The notes beneath the pieces are model-generated. The model saw nothing but the letters and a program-made list of their open reading frames with translations. It was not told the DNA's origin and searched no databases. Both the position numbers and the translations under genes were made by a program. From NCBI GenBank assembly GCA_021292165.1, contig CM037879.1:34863619-34927618 (forward strand): DNA of 64,000 bases, given 5' to 3'. Shown in pieces: positions 23,818 to 35,827 of this stretch (position 1 is its first letter; each line of letters begins with the position of its first letter). The stretch is from Shinisaurus crocodilurus (Eukaryota; Chordata; Lepidosauria; Squamata; Shinisauridae).

Positions 23818-24064
23818 ATTTATTTATTCATTATTACATTTATATCCTGCCTTTTTCCCTCTTGCAAGGAGCCTAAGGTGGCTTACATAGTCTTCCTCCT
23901 TTCCATTTTATCCTCACAACAAGCCTGTTAGGTAGGTTAGGTTAGGCTGAGAGTCAGTATCTGGTCCGAAGTCATCCAGTGAGCTTCATGGCTGAGTGGA
24001 GAGTAGAACTTGGATCTCCCAGGTCCCAATCTAACACTATAACCACTACACCACACTGGCTCTC
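23818..24064 (-). mobile_element. Full-length tRNA-headed squamate SINE, antisense, 115 bp before exon 38
   Basis: Read in reverse it starts GAGAGCCAGTGTGGTGTAGT, then GGTTATAGTGTTAGATTGGG and the T-arm-like GATCCAAGTTCTACTC. The body follows (GACTCTCAGCCTAACCTAAC, CTTGTTGTGAGGATAAAATG, GTAAGCCACCTTAGGCTCC) and a TAATAATGAATAAATAAA-type tail. About 247 bp, all parts present, matching 13140-13335. Confidence 0.9.
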
Positions 24065-24179
24065 TTTATAGCATTCTGTTTATGTCCATTATGGACAAAA
24101 GTTATAACCAGATGTGTTGGTATATGAGAGCACTTTTATAACAGGAGAAATTTTCACGCTTTGCTATTTTTCTCTCCAG

Positions 24180-24359
24180 TGAATGGTGATTATGTTATTT
24201 TAAATGGCACACGAATTTTACATACCGATAAAGAAGCAAATACCTGGGTGCCGATTGGAGGACTAGTCCCATTTTCAAACTACACAGTAGAAGTTAATGC
24301 TTCCAATAGCCAGGGCTATGTGATGAGTGATCCTATAACAATTGCCATACCTCCTGGGG
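24180..24359 (+). CDS. USH2A: USH2A exon (human exon 38 equivalent), fibronectin III part
   Basis: Internal coding exon of usherin, a very large extracellular/transmembrane protein of the ankle links of hair cells and the periciliary membrane of photoreceptors. The acceptor is a pyrimidine run ending in CTCTCCAG before 24180, and the donor GTAAGT starts at 24360. The exon is 180 bp and begins and ends in phase 1. It encodes the C-terminal half of an FN3 domain: an NGT glycosylation sequon, the GGLVPFSNYTVEVN strand with the FN3 tyrosine, and the linker DPITIAIPPG. Human usherin as I recall it has GLVPFTNYTVQVN and DPITIAMPPG here, and 180 bp is the size of human exon 38 (c.7121-7300). The last base joins CT of the next exon to make the Ala of GAPDG. 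There is no in-frame stop. Identification is by remembered homology, not a search. Confidence 0.95.
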
Positions 24360-24749
24360 GTAAGTATGATATATTGTTCTTTTTGTACATGTCAGAAGTG
24401 TAGCATGCAAACATTCTCTTGCAAGCATTTTATGAGCACAATTTAAATATTTGAAGGTGGGATAGAGTATGGTTGTGCTGTCACTTACCTCTTACCTGCC
24501 CTCTCCTATCTAGAAGGTGTGCATCTTAAACTGCACTCCATAGAGATGAGTGGAGGGAAGCATGAGCAAAGCAGTACTTTTGCCAACTATTGTGTTGGAG
24601 CTTGGAATAAATTTTCACATGCTAGCTCTAGGAGACTTGCAGTGCTTTTTAATGCCAGTGGAATCCAACTTCTTATGCCTGATATAATGAGCTATCCTCT
24701 AAGCACAGTAGATTTCATGCAATAATTTTTAAAACCTTAGACACTGACT

Positions 24750-24965
24750 CGGTTTGCACAACGCGACAATCCATCATGGGTAACTAGCCATGGTGGGTTG
24801 TCATGTCATACAAACCTAGACCACTTCCTACAGGGTGGTTTGTTCTTGGACAACAAGCCACCCTGACAATCCATGCCTTGTTCTTGGGGTTGTTGTACCC
24901 ATGAAGGGTTGTCATGTTGTCCGAACCCAGGCGACTGACCCCATCATGGGTACAGGGAAGCAGTG
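24750..24965. mobile_element. Palindromic 'TGGGTTGTCATG' element
   Basis: Repeated and inverted words such as GGTGGGTTGTCATGTCATAC, CGACAATCCATCATGGGTA and GGGTTGTCATGTTGTCCGAA. This resembles the 59836-60175 and 25890-25990 sequences. Boundaries are uncertain. Confidence 0.5.
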
Positions 24966-25889
24966 AGAGTGCCACTCAGCAAGAAGACTGGCAAAAACCT
25001 CTTGCTGAGCTTGCCTGGGACATTGCCAATGACAGCCACCCCACCAATGCCCAGGTGGCACAGTGGCGAGACCATCACTGGCACGGTGTTCCCTGCTGTG
25101 ATCGCAAACCCATTTTCACTTGCTGTGGCTTTCTCCCACTTTTGTATGTATGTGTCCCTGTCAAAAAAAAACCTGATTAGCCCTGTCAAAAAAACCAATT
25201 TAAAAGGAAGCCAGAGTTTTGACAGCTCCTGTTAAAATAGGGTGGCTTGCATGTTTCCACCTTCCCAAGCACCTAGAGTCTCAGGGAAGGGTGGTAAGGG
25301 TGCAGGACACTGAGAACAGTGAGGTCCAACCAAAAAAACTGGAGAATCCTGCTGCAAAGGTGGTGATCTACTCACCAACCCCTTTCATGAGCAAAAATAC
25401 CTCACATCTTTCCTTTCCCTTGATAGCTCGTGTTTTGACATCTGTCAAGAGAGTGCAAAGTAAAAAAAATAAACCTATTTTCAGCCTCTCTAGGTCAACG
25501 TTCATGATAGTGTCTCCTGCACTTTGACAGCAGATACCTCCTAGGACATTTCCCAGCTGAGATTTCCCATTTTGGACTCCCACAAGTGACCACCTCCGCA
25601 CTTGCGCAAGTCCAACTAATAAAAAAAATGAAAGTATTTGCACAAATTTCTTATGCTTAAAAAAAAAGGCAGAGTGGAGAACCAGTAACAGCCCCTCTAA
25701 TGTGCCGCTTTGGAGGGGCTGTCACTGGCTGTCACCTCAGAGATTGCAAAAGGCAATCTCTGGCGAAAAAAGGGGGGAAGTTGCGGCAAGCGAAAAAGGG
25801 CTCATGATTGTAGTGGGGAGAGGGAAGACAAGGTGGCTTTAGCCACCAAGTTCCCTGGGATACTGCATGGAGAACCAAGGGGGAAGATG

Positions 25890-25995
25890 GGGAGGACAAC
25901 CCATGGTGTGCTAGATAGTTTGTTGGACACACCAAGGGTTGTTCTGCAAACAAACAACCCACCATTGGTTATTTGCAGGGTGGTTTACCAGGACA
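25890..25995. mobile_element. Remnant of the same 'AACCCACCATTGG' family
   Basis: ACAACCCATGGTGTGCTAGA and AACAACCCACCATTGGTTAT surround GGGTTGTTCTGCAAACAAAC. Too short to bound. Confidence 0.4.
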
Positions 25996-28900
25996 CATCT
26001 TAGTATTATGGTAAAAAACATGAGCTGTTTACTCATAGTACCAGCTTCAAACATTAGCTGAAACTTTAACTCAGTAGATGAACTCAGGTCATCTTTCAGC
26101 CTCCCCTTTCCTATTTGTAATATCAATATGGAAATTACAATAACAGATAATACTACTGTTATACCTTACAGGATTGGTGTAAATACAATGTATGTGAAAT
26201 GTTTTAGCACATAGGAAAAAGCCTTGTATAATTACTAAGTTTTATTATAATGTTCCTCATTGGTTTATTTGAGTCAAGAAATTTTTCATTGCATTTTTAT
26301 CAGGGAGAGAGAGACTCGCCAGAAGAAAAGGGAGAATATTTTTAAAGGCAGGCATATATTTATGCCAATTTATTCTAGGAATTATGCTATAGTTTCTTTC
26401 ATCATTTGATTGTTGTTGATTACAATTAGGAAACTTATAGCTTTGAAATGATCTTTTTTATGACCTTGTGGTACTTTAAAGGCAATACCTCATTGATTAA
26501 ATAGGTTTTAGTTCATGCTTCCTTTTACTTAATGATCTGAAAACATATTATCCTGATTTACACATAAAATCATGCTGAAAAGCATGTGGCATTCACTAAA
26601 CTATGTGTGTTTAAGTAGAATTAAATTAGCACTGAAAGTTATTAAAGAAATCTCCCATCCCATTGTCCAGTGGGCTGTGATTCGTACTGAAATGAATAAT
26701 AAACGAACCAGCACATATGAGAAAAGCACTGATATATAGGACATTCTTTAATCCATATTTACCTTACCATTATATTTTATTATACATAATAATTTTGTTT
26801 GACTGCGTTAACTCTCTGGGCCCTAATGCCACATTTTAAATTAAATAGCAAACTGTAGTTCTCTGTTGTAATCAGTTTCAGTAAGAACTGAAACTGATCT
26901 AAAGAATTCCAGTTTGAGTCCAATTTTTGAAGTCATTTGGGTATGTGCTGATTCTCTTTTGAAAGAAAATAATTCTTCGCCTACATACATCTACCCTTTT
27001 AGTCCTGTTCCAACACCAGTGACATAGTATAACACCAGCCAGGAGGTTGCACTCCCATCTGGGATGTGACCTTGATTTATAGGGAGAAGGGTGCTAAAAA
27101 GCACAAGAACACAGTTCATTTTACAGATTGGAGTTGTGTACTGAAACAATATGCAATGGTTACAATATTGTTTACAGCCATTTGGGTCATCCAGAAGTCT
27201 TCCTTGGTGGCCAAGTGTGACAATTCCTCTGGGTGGTATTCTTGGCCATCATAGTTGCAATGATGAATCAAAAGATCTAACACCAGTCCCTCAATATTTA
27301 TTCCCTGGTTATATCAAATGACCGGTTACTCCTTAGATTTGTTCAACCTTCCCCTACAACAGCTCTAACCAGGAGTAAGACAAGAGAAAGTTTCACCATA
27401 CTCTTGAAATGTTCTAGGTAGGTAATACGTTCTGATACTCCTTTAAAATATTAATTCCCTGTTCTTGTCATGAAATATATCGCTTATAACAGACAACTGA
27501 AGTATGATCTGTACCATTTGCATAAAAAGGCTGCCGACCAGTTCAATTATGTAGTCTGGCTTACATTGATCTAGGCTCCCACTTAAAGGGCAAGAGCACA
27601 AATGTAGCAGCAGAATCCTTCACTTAATTGAAGGAAATCTGTAGAATTGTACCCCACACAACAGGGGTCTGTGTAGGTTCTTTTCTAAAAGGAGGCTATC
27701 CTTTGTAGCTATGCTTTAGATTAATGTTCTCTAGCAGGGGTTGAAATCACAAGTTTTAATATCAGTTAATGAAGAATGGGAATTGAGAAATATGTAAAGG
27801 ATTGAACTAAAAGCATTAATTAATTGCTGGGATTAATCCATTAATTTCCCTGTGATAAAATGAGGACTTGGTTTATTTTATTTGAAGCTAGTTCCCATGA
27901 AACAATACGCACTGTTCTTGTTTTGAACATTTAGAGAATAGTCTTTGATTTGGGCAATAGTACATTTGAGATTATTTTTGAAAAACAAATGATTTGCCTA
28001 TGTAATCTAATCAAGATAAATTATTATCTTAAAATGCACTCTTAGTATAAACTTATGTTGATTTGTTCATTAATAACTAAGTTTACAAAACCAAATGTAA
28101 TTGGCTGACATAAATTTAAAAAATCATGGCTGGTAGTCAATTTTGTTCAGTGTGAGTGTATCCATTTGTAAGAGCAAAAGAACAACAATGACATGTGTTC
28201 AAAGAAAATGTTGAAGAAGAATTATATTGTTAAAAGACCGGCACTTAAAATGTAGATAATGAAAATTATTTAAGGACTTTAACAAATTACTGCTATTGAA
28301 AAGGTAATATCTTAGGTTCTGGGCTAGTTCTGTTTGTTTGAAGAAGTGTTAATCATTTAAACATGTTTATGCAATGTGTATTTAAATATATTTAAAAGAT
28401 TAACAAGTAACCGGCCAGATGGGCGATTAATAAATATAATAAATAATAAAATAAATAAGTAATATTCTTTTAAAATGTTTTTTTTCTAATTATGTTAGGA
28501 ACACTGAGGATTCATTGTTTTGAATTTACATAAACTAGGTCTACTGCTTAAAGTCAAGACTTTAAAACATCTCTTTAAAATAGGGTTACAATTCCATCTA
28601 CTCTTCTCAGTTTTTCAGAGCTAGCTCAAAAGTTCTTGTAAAAGAATATAAAATAAAATAAAAACAGAATTCAAATGTTAGACCATAAATATGAAACTTT
28701 GTTTTGACCCTTCCCCTCTAGAGGTCATGAGTTACTAATGGGGTTAGGATTTCAACTCTTAATGGGACTTGGTGCATTAATGTTTTGTATGCATGGAATT
28801 TGGCATTTGGTTTAATAAGTGGTTGACATTGGTGATGTCCCTTAATTTGCTTAAATGTAATTGGCTCTTTTATCAGTCAAACCTGTATGGATTGGCAATT

Positions 28901-30330
28901 GATCAGAAAGAGTCAGCCATGACTGTGCATGTAGTTAAATGATGGAACCACCAGTTAAACTTGGTGTTGCATTATAATAAGCTGAAACCAGGAAAACAAA
29001 TGATCTTAGAGTTGTTAGGTGAAAGAAAACTGAGAAGTTTTGCATGATGTTCAAGTTCAGAACAAAGGCATTTATGGAGTATATAAATTTTAAATACACT
29101 GCATTTTGCCTGAAGACTTTTTTTTTCCAGATGAACTGAAATCTTGTCTGGAACTGTCTTTGTTACATCAAAGAACTGCATAGAAAGCTAAAAGAGACAG
29201 AAGAAGCATAAAAGGGCATAGTTTAAAATGATTAGTGACAAATTTCATACAGCAGAGGTAGAAACAGTTTTTTTCCCTGAGCTCTCTTCCCCACACCCAA
29301 AATGAATATATTCATCCCATTAATCTTGTCCTAAAATGTTTCAGTAGGAGTTGTTTAAAACGCACGCATGCACACACAAAAGCAACATATTAATCGAAGC
29401 TCAGTAGCATAATCAAACAATGCCATTCAAGCAGTTTTAAAATTAATTCATATAGCAATTACAGTTTCAAAAATAGCAGGAAGGAATATGTGAGAATATT
29501 AACTATTCCAATTTAGGTGCTCTGTAGAATGTTTTCGTTGTTGCTGTTGTTGTTCTGGGACAAAGACAAAGGAGAGTGATAGCAAAAATGTTCCTCTTTT
29601 AAATTCATCTAGTGGTGCTCCAGGTTAGCCCAACCAGTAGAGAAAGTGGTACAGGTAGCTTCCTGGGTCATTAGAATTTAAGAGGCAGCAGACTGCCTGG
29701 AAAACCCTCAAAGTGGGAGCACAAATGTATCCCCACCTCAGTTCCTAAGGACAACAGCTCTTGACAGATATATCCAGTCCCCAAGAATTTTCTGTCCTGT
29801 TGACACTGACTAGGCCCCATGGGTACTGGGCATTTTCAGCAAATTTTGGCGAGATGGAATACTAGTGGTCAGTGACAAGAAGCAGATATTTGACAGCTAG
29901 GAACCAGGCTGTAGGGTAGGAGTGTTGAACCACAGGCACGTGAGCCAAATCCAGCCATCTGGGGTTCCCCAGATGGCCAAGCCTCCTTCCCCTGGCCTCA
30001 TCCCCTTTCCCTTAAAGCACCAAACATTCGGTGGTTTCTTGGCTTTTGCTCATGGTTCCCTCCCCCCAATTCTAAAAGGTTAACATGTGTCTCCTAAGGC
30101 TTGGTTACTGGCAGCAAGAGCTTTAAGATAAGATATGCTGGTAATTTTGGTATTTGGGCCTAGGCCCTTTTGCCTTTGGCCCTGTTACTTTTGCCTTCAG
30201 CCCTGCCCACCACAGGAATGATGGTCCCCAAGAGAGTCCCAGAAATTGAATTCAGCCCACAGGCTGAAAGAGGTTCAACACCCCCTTGTGAAGGAAGGGG
30301 CGAATCCACTCAACCTTCCTGCACGGTAGG
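25996..30330. other. Long plain intronic stretch
   Basis: 4.3 kb of AT-rich sequence without a recognisable gene. The only repeat pieces are an L2-like tail at 28408-28460 and a short palindrome CCATCTGGGGTTCCCCAGAT at 29953. It stands out for being nearly free of young repeats. Confidence 0.5.
28408..28460 (+). mobile_element. L2-type LINE 3' tail fragment
   Basis: CCGGCCAGATGGGCGATTAA followed by an AATAAATAATAAAATAAATA tail. The same CCGGCCAGATGGGCGATAAA tail occurs at 58090. Confidence 0.65.
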
Positions 30331-31156
30331 CAGGGACAAAATTAACTGGTAAGCTGCCACCACCCCCCAATTCATCCACTCCAGCTTGAAGAGGGAGAAT
30401 CTTGAGCCTCTCAGATATACCTGGGGTGGCTGGAATAAGGGTGCAAGCAGCTGCCCTCTATTCCAGACTCCCCAACCTAAAACAATATATGGTAGCAAGA
30501 CTATGCAGCCCTGAGGCACTGAACCTAGCACTGAGTTTACCCAGAAGAAACACATACAACTTTAAGGGTCTAAAAGGAAAGTTTATTAGGGGAATTCACA
30601 AAGCAATGGGGAACGGAAAAAGGGGGGAAGAGAAAGGCAGCAAAGGCAAACAAAACAAGCAAAACGTGATACAGAACGTTTAGCACAATACCCCAAGCAA
30701 AACAGTAAAAGTCTAACTAACCTACCCTATACATTACTGGTGTAATGGGTCCCCTTAAGGGCAGTGTTCCAGCCAGGTTCTACAGGCCACAGCATAGGGT
30801 CTGGTTGGCATCAACTGAATGTGAAACAAAAGATCATCCCTCCTTGCTCTGTTTTATTATTTCCCTTCCCTCCAGGGCCACCCGTCAGCAGATTTTCTTT
30901 ATCCAATCAGGACTTAGCCCTCCCTCACCTCTCACTATCTCAAGAAGGGATATCTTCTCCCCAAACCTCCAGCTGTAACACATTCATGCTGAGAGGCATT
31001 ATGATGACCTTGGACGCTAGTCAGCCCAACACAGATCAGATTGTAATTAAATTGATGGTAAATTGTCAAGGCCTTCACAGGCTGAGCTCTCAACAGAGGC
31101 CCAAATAATCCACAGCCCATTAACCCATGTGAGCTCTGCCCCAGCATATTATCACA
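30330..31156 (-). mobile_element. Candidate LTR (reverse)
   Basis: On the minus strand it reads like an LTR: a start TGTGATAATATGCTGGGG, a CCAAT-type promoter word CCTGATTGGATAAAG, a polyadenylation word CCCCTAATAAACTTTCC, then a U5-like stretch with CAGTGCTAGGTTCAGTG. The order resembles 50847-51407. No target duplication was verified and the boundaries are approximate. Confidence 0.4.
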
Positions 31157-31267
31157 GCCCTGTTGTAAGGAGAGCACAAACAGAGACCAAAACCTTCAAA
31201 CAACTGAAGAATGCACAGTGAATGCATATGGTTGGAAAGGAGAGTGAGCTACATGTGTCCACTAGAC

Positions 31268-31393
31268 CAGGGGCAGGCAACTTGTGTCCTCCAGATGTTG
31301 TTGGACTGTAATGCCCATCATTCCTCATCATTGGCTATGCTGGCTAGGTCTGATGGGAGTTGCAGTCCAGCAGTATCTGGAAGGCCACCCCTG
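31268..31393. mobile_element. hAT-type palindromic MITE with perfect 8-bp TSD
   Basis: 126 bp starting CAGGGGCAGGCAACTTGTG and ending GGCCACCCCTG. The inverted halves contain CCTCCAGATGTTGTTGGACT. The flanking duplication CACTAGAC is identical at 31260-31267 and 31394-31401. Sister of 4421-4558. Confidence 0.92.
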
Positions 31394-31401
31394 CACTAGA
31401 C

Positions 31402-33317
31402 TGCCATCACATCATATGAAGTGTATGCACGTAGGCTCGTCTACAAGAGTACAACCATCACCCATAGTAGCAATGGATGGGTCTATCAATCTCAGTTTTG
31501 CTGAGGTTTTCAGGGTTTTCTGTGTCAAGCTCGTTCTGTCGTATTATGGAGGGGTCAGAGCTGGGACTCTGAAATATCCTATGGATACTGTCTAGTGGCC
31601 ATAGGATTGCGCTGTAAAAACATTTCACTAACAAATCAGTTACAGGGGCACAAATCTAGGAAATTCATAAACTTGCAGTGAACGATTAAACTGGGCTTGC
31701 CACTAATTAGACAATACTGCAGGATTGTACATTTCCTGCACTTGCCAAATATAGGATGCCGCTATAGCTAAAGCAGTGTGATCCACTTGGTAAATTGCAT
31801 TGCAGGCAGCATGCAAAGCAGTAGGAATCAGTGGGGAAAGAATGATACTAATGATAAAGTCAGCTTAACCCAGTTCAGCAAAGGAAACCCATGCATGGAA
31901 ATCCCTTCCTGTGCACATAGCTAATATGGATGCAGTTGTGCAGTGTACGATACTCATTTGGGACCCACTGAAATGATTGGATCTGACTTTCAATGTGCAT
32001 GTACATGTGCATGCCCAACCGTTGTTAGATGCAACTACAGCTGGTAGGTGCAAGCATTCTTTATGTGCTAAACTTAATATGTCTCCTGTCAATAAGACTT
32101 TACAATGGAAGCATTACAATTCCTAGTAATATTACTTACAGAAGGCAACTGACTTTTAAAAAGATATCATAATAGTTTCCCTTTTTAATATATTTCTAGA
32201 TAGATATTTTGCATGACAGGCCAGGGATCAGAAGGAAAGTGAAGTCTTTATGTAGCTTCAATAATATCATTTAACTCTCTCTCTCTCTCTCTCTCTCTCT
32301 CTTTAAAGAAATATGGTGGGTTGTTTTTTTTTCTCCATTTTTATTATATTTAGTTTTGACAACTTCAACTATTCTGCTTTCTCAATAAAATGTCATTTTA
32401 ATAAACTGTCAGCAGAGGAAGACATCAAGATATTTTTTAAAAAAAAATAATGCACACTATATAAATGTAATTCTTATACTGCTTGCATGGAGCTGCTAGA
32501 ATGCAGAGGTTAGTCTTCTGATTAAAAAATATTCAGGCAAAGTGAACTGAGTATCAACTTTTGAGGTACTGAGCATAGCAGAGGGAGCTTTGAAGTTTCC
32601 TTGCTTGTAATAGCCTCAGCAAGCCTGCAGCACAGACGTGGCTCCCTAACACATTTACGTACTCTCATGTGGGTTTCATAGACAAAAAAATATAAAAAAG
32701 AGACTCTCTTAAGTGCATCCTGGGGGCAAGAATTGTGGGGTTTATAGAGGAGAAGAGGGGATCAATCATTGATTTCCCCCCTCTTAACCAGGGGATAAAT
32801 AGTAGGATATTGTTCCTTAAGTATAATTTCCATAAACGTTATCCTCTCCTTTTGGCTCCCCCCCCCCCCGTTTACAAAGGCAAGTGTTCTGTGACTGTCA
32901 GGTTAAAGCCAATCCTATTTGAAATGAAGTCGTCTGAAGTGAAATAGTAAAACAAAAAAGAAACGAAGAAACCCTATCAATTTGGACTCTTAGGATATGC
33001 ATATTTGTACATCATAACATTGCATTTATACTGGAGTGGTTTTTGGTGTTGTTTTGTCATTGGATTTTGACCTGATTTTACCATGCTTAATTTATTATAA
33101 ATGTTCTTGCTTGGGGGGGGCAGGGCAGGGCAGGGCAGGCAGGAAAGAAGGAAGGTGCAGTCAGATGGATCACAATGCTTACACGCAGCAATCCACATAT
33201 TTCACAGGGATCAGTGCAGTCTGATGCCTCACACTGGCAAGCCAGCAAGGGTGACCTGGCAGAAAAGCAGCTGGGACTTTTGTTTTGCTCCTGATGATTG
33301 TTCACAATAGTTATGAA
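31402..33317. other. Intronic stretch, nothing firm
   Basis: No gene. It includes the (CT)n run at 32275 and a CAGGG repeat at 33119-33140. The rest is unassigned. Confidence 0.4.
32275..32302. repeat. (CT)n microsatellite
   Basis: Fourteen uninterrupted CT units. Confidence 0.95.
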
Positions 33318-33463
33318 CAGGGCTTTTTTTCTGGTGGAACTCACCGGAACTGAGTTCCAGCACCTTTTCTTCTATTAATTGCATTACAATTTAATCGCCA
33401 TCTACTCCCGAGGAAATGTAATCCAAGAGTTCCGGTACCTTTTTCTCCAGAAAAAAAGCACTG
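33318..33463. mobile_element. hAT-type MITE with perfect 8-bp TSD
   Basis: 146 bp from CAGGGCTTTTTTTCTGG to CCAGAAAAAAAGCACTG, inverted over the ends and again at CCGGAACTGAGTTCC / AGAGTTCCGGTACC. The duplication GTTATGAA is identical at 33310-33317 and 33464-33471. Confidence 0.93.
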
Positions 33464-33720
33464 GTTATGAAACAGGCCGTGAAGCTGCCCTGGAGAGATG
33501 GCTTGAGTGAGCTATCTGCGTTATATAGAAGAGAGTGAAATGTTTCCCCCAAAAGGATGAAATAATTTTACTCAATTCCTAATGAGTGGTCAGTGGTATG
33601 CTATTAGACCTTGGAGCCTTGACTTCAGGTCCATTTGTATCAGCTGGGACACTTAAATTTCGAGGTGGACTCCAAAATCACACTCATTTGAGTTTCCAAA
33701 GTAGATCTGTGTCCATTTCT

Positions 33721-33744
33721 GTGTGTGTGTGTGTGTGTGTGTGT
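33721..33744. repeat. (GT)n microsatellite
   Basis: Twelve GT units. Confidence 0.95.
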
Positions 33745-33850
33745 ATGAACTCACACAAATTACGTTTTAAGTCACATCAATTATGTTTTCAGTGTTATAA
33801 CAAAGAAGTGAAAGTAGTACACAAGATCAAACCAAAAGCCTTATTTGAGC

Positions 33851-34167
33851 AAGTTTCAGAAGTAAGCTGACTGACTGAAATCTTCATCCAAAAATGAAGT
33901 ATGAATTTGGCAATTAAATGTGGAAAAAGTATGCTGATATGGTGCTTTGAAAATAAATGGTAGCATAGTAACATATAAAATAGGCATTCCATGGCTGTTT
34001 TAATGGGCAAAAAGAAGGACCTGTTGCAAGTGTTTCCTTTTTTCAATGTGTCATGTGGAAGTTAGAAATCTACATATTGCTTCATATAAGAGCATGGTTT
34101 CTGTGTTAGGCATGGTGGCCTTTATTAAATTTCTTAAGAACCATCAAGGAGAATTGGAAAGAGGTTT
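33851..34167 (+). repeat. 317-bp duplicated segment, left copy
   Basis: Almost identical to 35828-36142 in the same orientation. The first ~200 bp match without a difference, and the last ~110 bp differ by five small indels (for example GTGGAAGTTAGAAATC against GTGAAGTTAGAAAATC). The two copies bracket a 1.66-kb insertion. Confidence 0.95.
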
Positions 34168-35827
34168 TCCTTTTTAACTTTTATATTCTTTTTACATTCT
34201 AAACCTTTTCTTGTTACTTTCCAAGCTTAAAACCCAGCTCTGCTTTCTGTACTAAAAACATGTCCACAAAAAGAATAAAAGGAACACACAGAGGTTTATT
34301 TCACTAAATCAACATTATCAAATTACATCTATAGACCCAGAAAGAAGCTTGTTTGATTAAATATAAATAAAATAAGTAATAAAGAATCCAAATAAAAGAA
34401 CTTATAAATTTAGCAATGAACCAAAGTTGTATTTCCATCGCTCCCGCACTCTCTAGTACCTAACCATCGAATCAATACATTTGTATTATTACAATTACTC
34501 ATTATTCCTTTCTATCTAAGCAGAAATTCCTTCACTTTTAATCTCCAAGATATTTTTTTAAAGGAAAGAAAAGAAAGATAAGTCTAAAAAATTAAGAAAT
34601 AAGTGACGTCTGACAGAACAGCAGAAGCACATAAGCCATCATGCTACTTATAGAACCAAAAAAACAAAAAGACCTTCCCCTTTAATACTTCAAAGCCTCC
34701 ACAAAACAACACCCCCAACAACAACAAGTTATTATATTATTTTAAATAATGTTTCCAAACAGACCAAATATAATTAACCTTACTTATAATAATTTCCCTT
34801 ACATCACCATTAATATTTAAAATTCAAATAAATCATATAAGCAATCCCTTTACTTTGCCATTAATATTTAAAATCAAAAGATTATTTATATTCCAACTAG
34901 ACATATAGTTCAGATACATCAACCCTTTATCTTTTGCCAATAAAAGACCGTGAAGATAGTCCCTTCATTGCTTTCCTCTGTCAAAGGGAAATTCATTAAG
35001 TTCCAGGTTTTGAACCAAGAATGAAATCAGCTTGTTCTGTTGTTTTGTGGTCTCCTGCATACCGATCTCCGGCTCCGCCATCTTAGATTTTAAAAAGTGC
35101 GTCACAACATCCTGAACTGCCTTCTCATGCCACTTCGACCCAATTAAACTTCAAAGTCTCTGTGAATTTCTGGTAAGTTTCCCAAGTCCTTATTTACTTC
35201 TTCTGTCTTCTCCTCTGCCGGTCCTGTAAAGAAATCCGTCTTACGTTGTTCTTCTGATTGATCCACTTTCAGATTTACATTCCAAGCCTGGATCCTTACT
35301 TCCAATCTGTTTAGAATTTCTCTCTCCATTTCGTTCCACAGGTTTAAGAATGCTGTAACTGCAAACATCTTGCCTTGCGTATAGATGTTTTCAAGACGCT
35401 TCCAAACATATAAGATTTATAGACCTCCTTTCAGGTTTCCTCTCTTATCTTTTTCGCCTCCCAGATAAACATAGTCTACTTACAGTTAATTATAAATCCC
35501 ACTCTGCTGCCGAAAGATTCCAATTAGCCACTCCAGATGTACTCCTTTATTTTGGAAGCGAACATGCAAACTTCTGATGATCGGTAAAACCGGTCTCTGG
35601 AAAACAGCGCCGTTTTCCCCCACCTCAGGTCACCACCGCATTTATTCGTCATACGACAAACAAAAAAGCGATTTATGACCCTATGAGATAATTTGGGGGT
35701 AACCTCAGATCTTCGCTTCTCTAATGAGAAGTAGATCCCCCAGCCTGAGACATTCTCTGGCCAGGAAACGCTGTGCCAGCTCCCCACAGAATTTCTGTGC
35801 GGCTTTCAAAGCTCCATGTTCACCCGG
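34168..35827 (-). mobile_element. 1.66-kb insertion, probably a retroelement in reverse
   Basis: Sits exactly between the two copies of the duplicated segment. Its left edge is T-rich (TTTTCCTTTTTAACTTTTAT), i.e. an A-rich tail in reverse, with AATAAACCTCTGTG upstream of it on the minus strand. Its right edge is GC-richer (CTTCCGGGTGAACATGGAGC in reverse), as at the 5' end of a LINE. A 74-codon minus-strand frame (35144-35368) has a polar, coiled-coil-like composition (EMEREILNRLEVRIQAW). I do not recognise the family; an L1-like LINE fragment is my best guess. Confidence 0.55.

Larger units (their letters stand above)
1..24179 (+). other. USH2A: USH2A intron 37, 3' part
   Basis: Non-coding sequence before the first visible exon. 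The 5' boundary lies outside the window. I looked for the preceding usherin exon, which should carry the N-terminal half of the FN3 domain finished at 24180, and found no matching peptide in any forward frame. The intron is therefore at least 24.1 kb. It is packed with transposon remains, listed separately. Confidence 0.85.

Noticed and set aside
23990..24064. tRNA gene
   Set aside because: Box A/B-like words belong to the full-length SINE at 23818-24064; there is no acceptor-stem pairing.
1..24179. Upstream usherin exon (human exon 37 equivalent)
   Set aside because: No forward frame has the expected FN3 strand-A/B wording (WxxPxxPNG) followed by a phase-1 donor.
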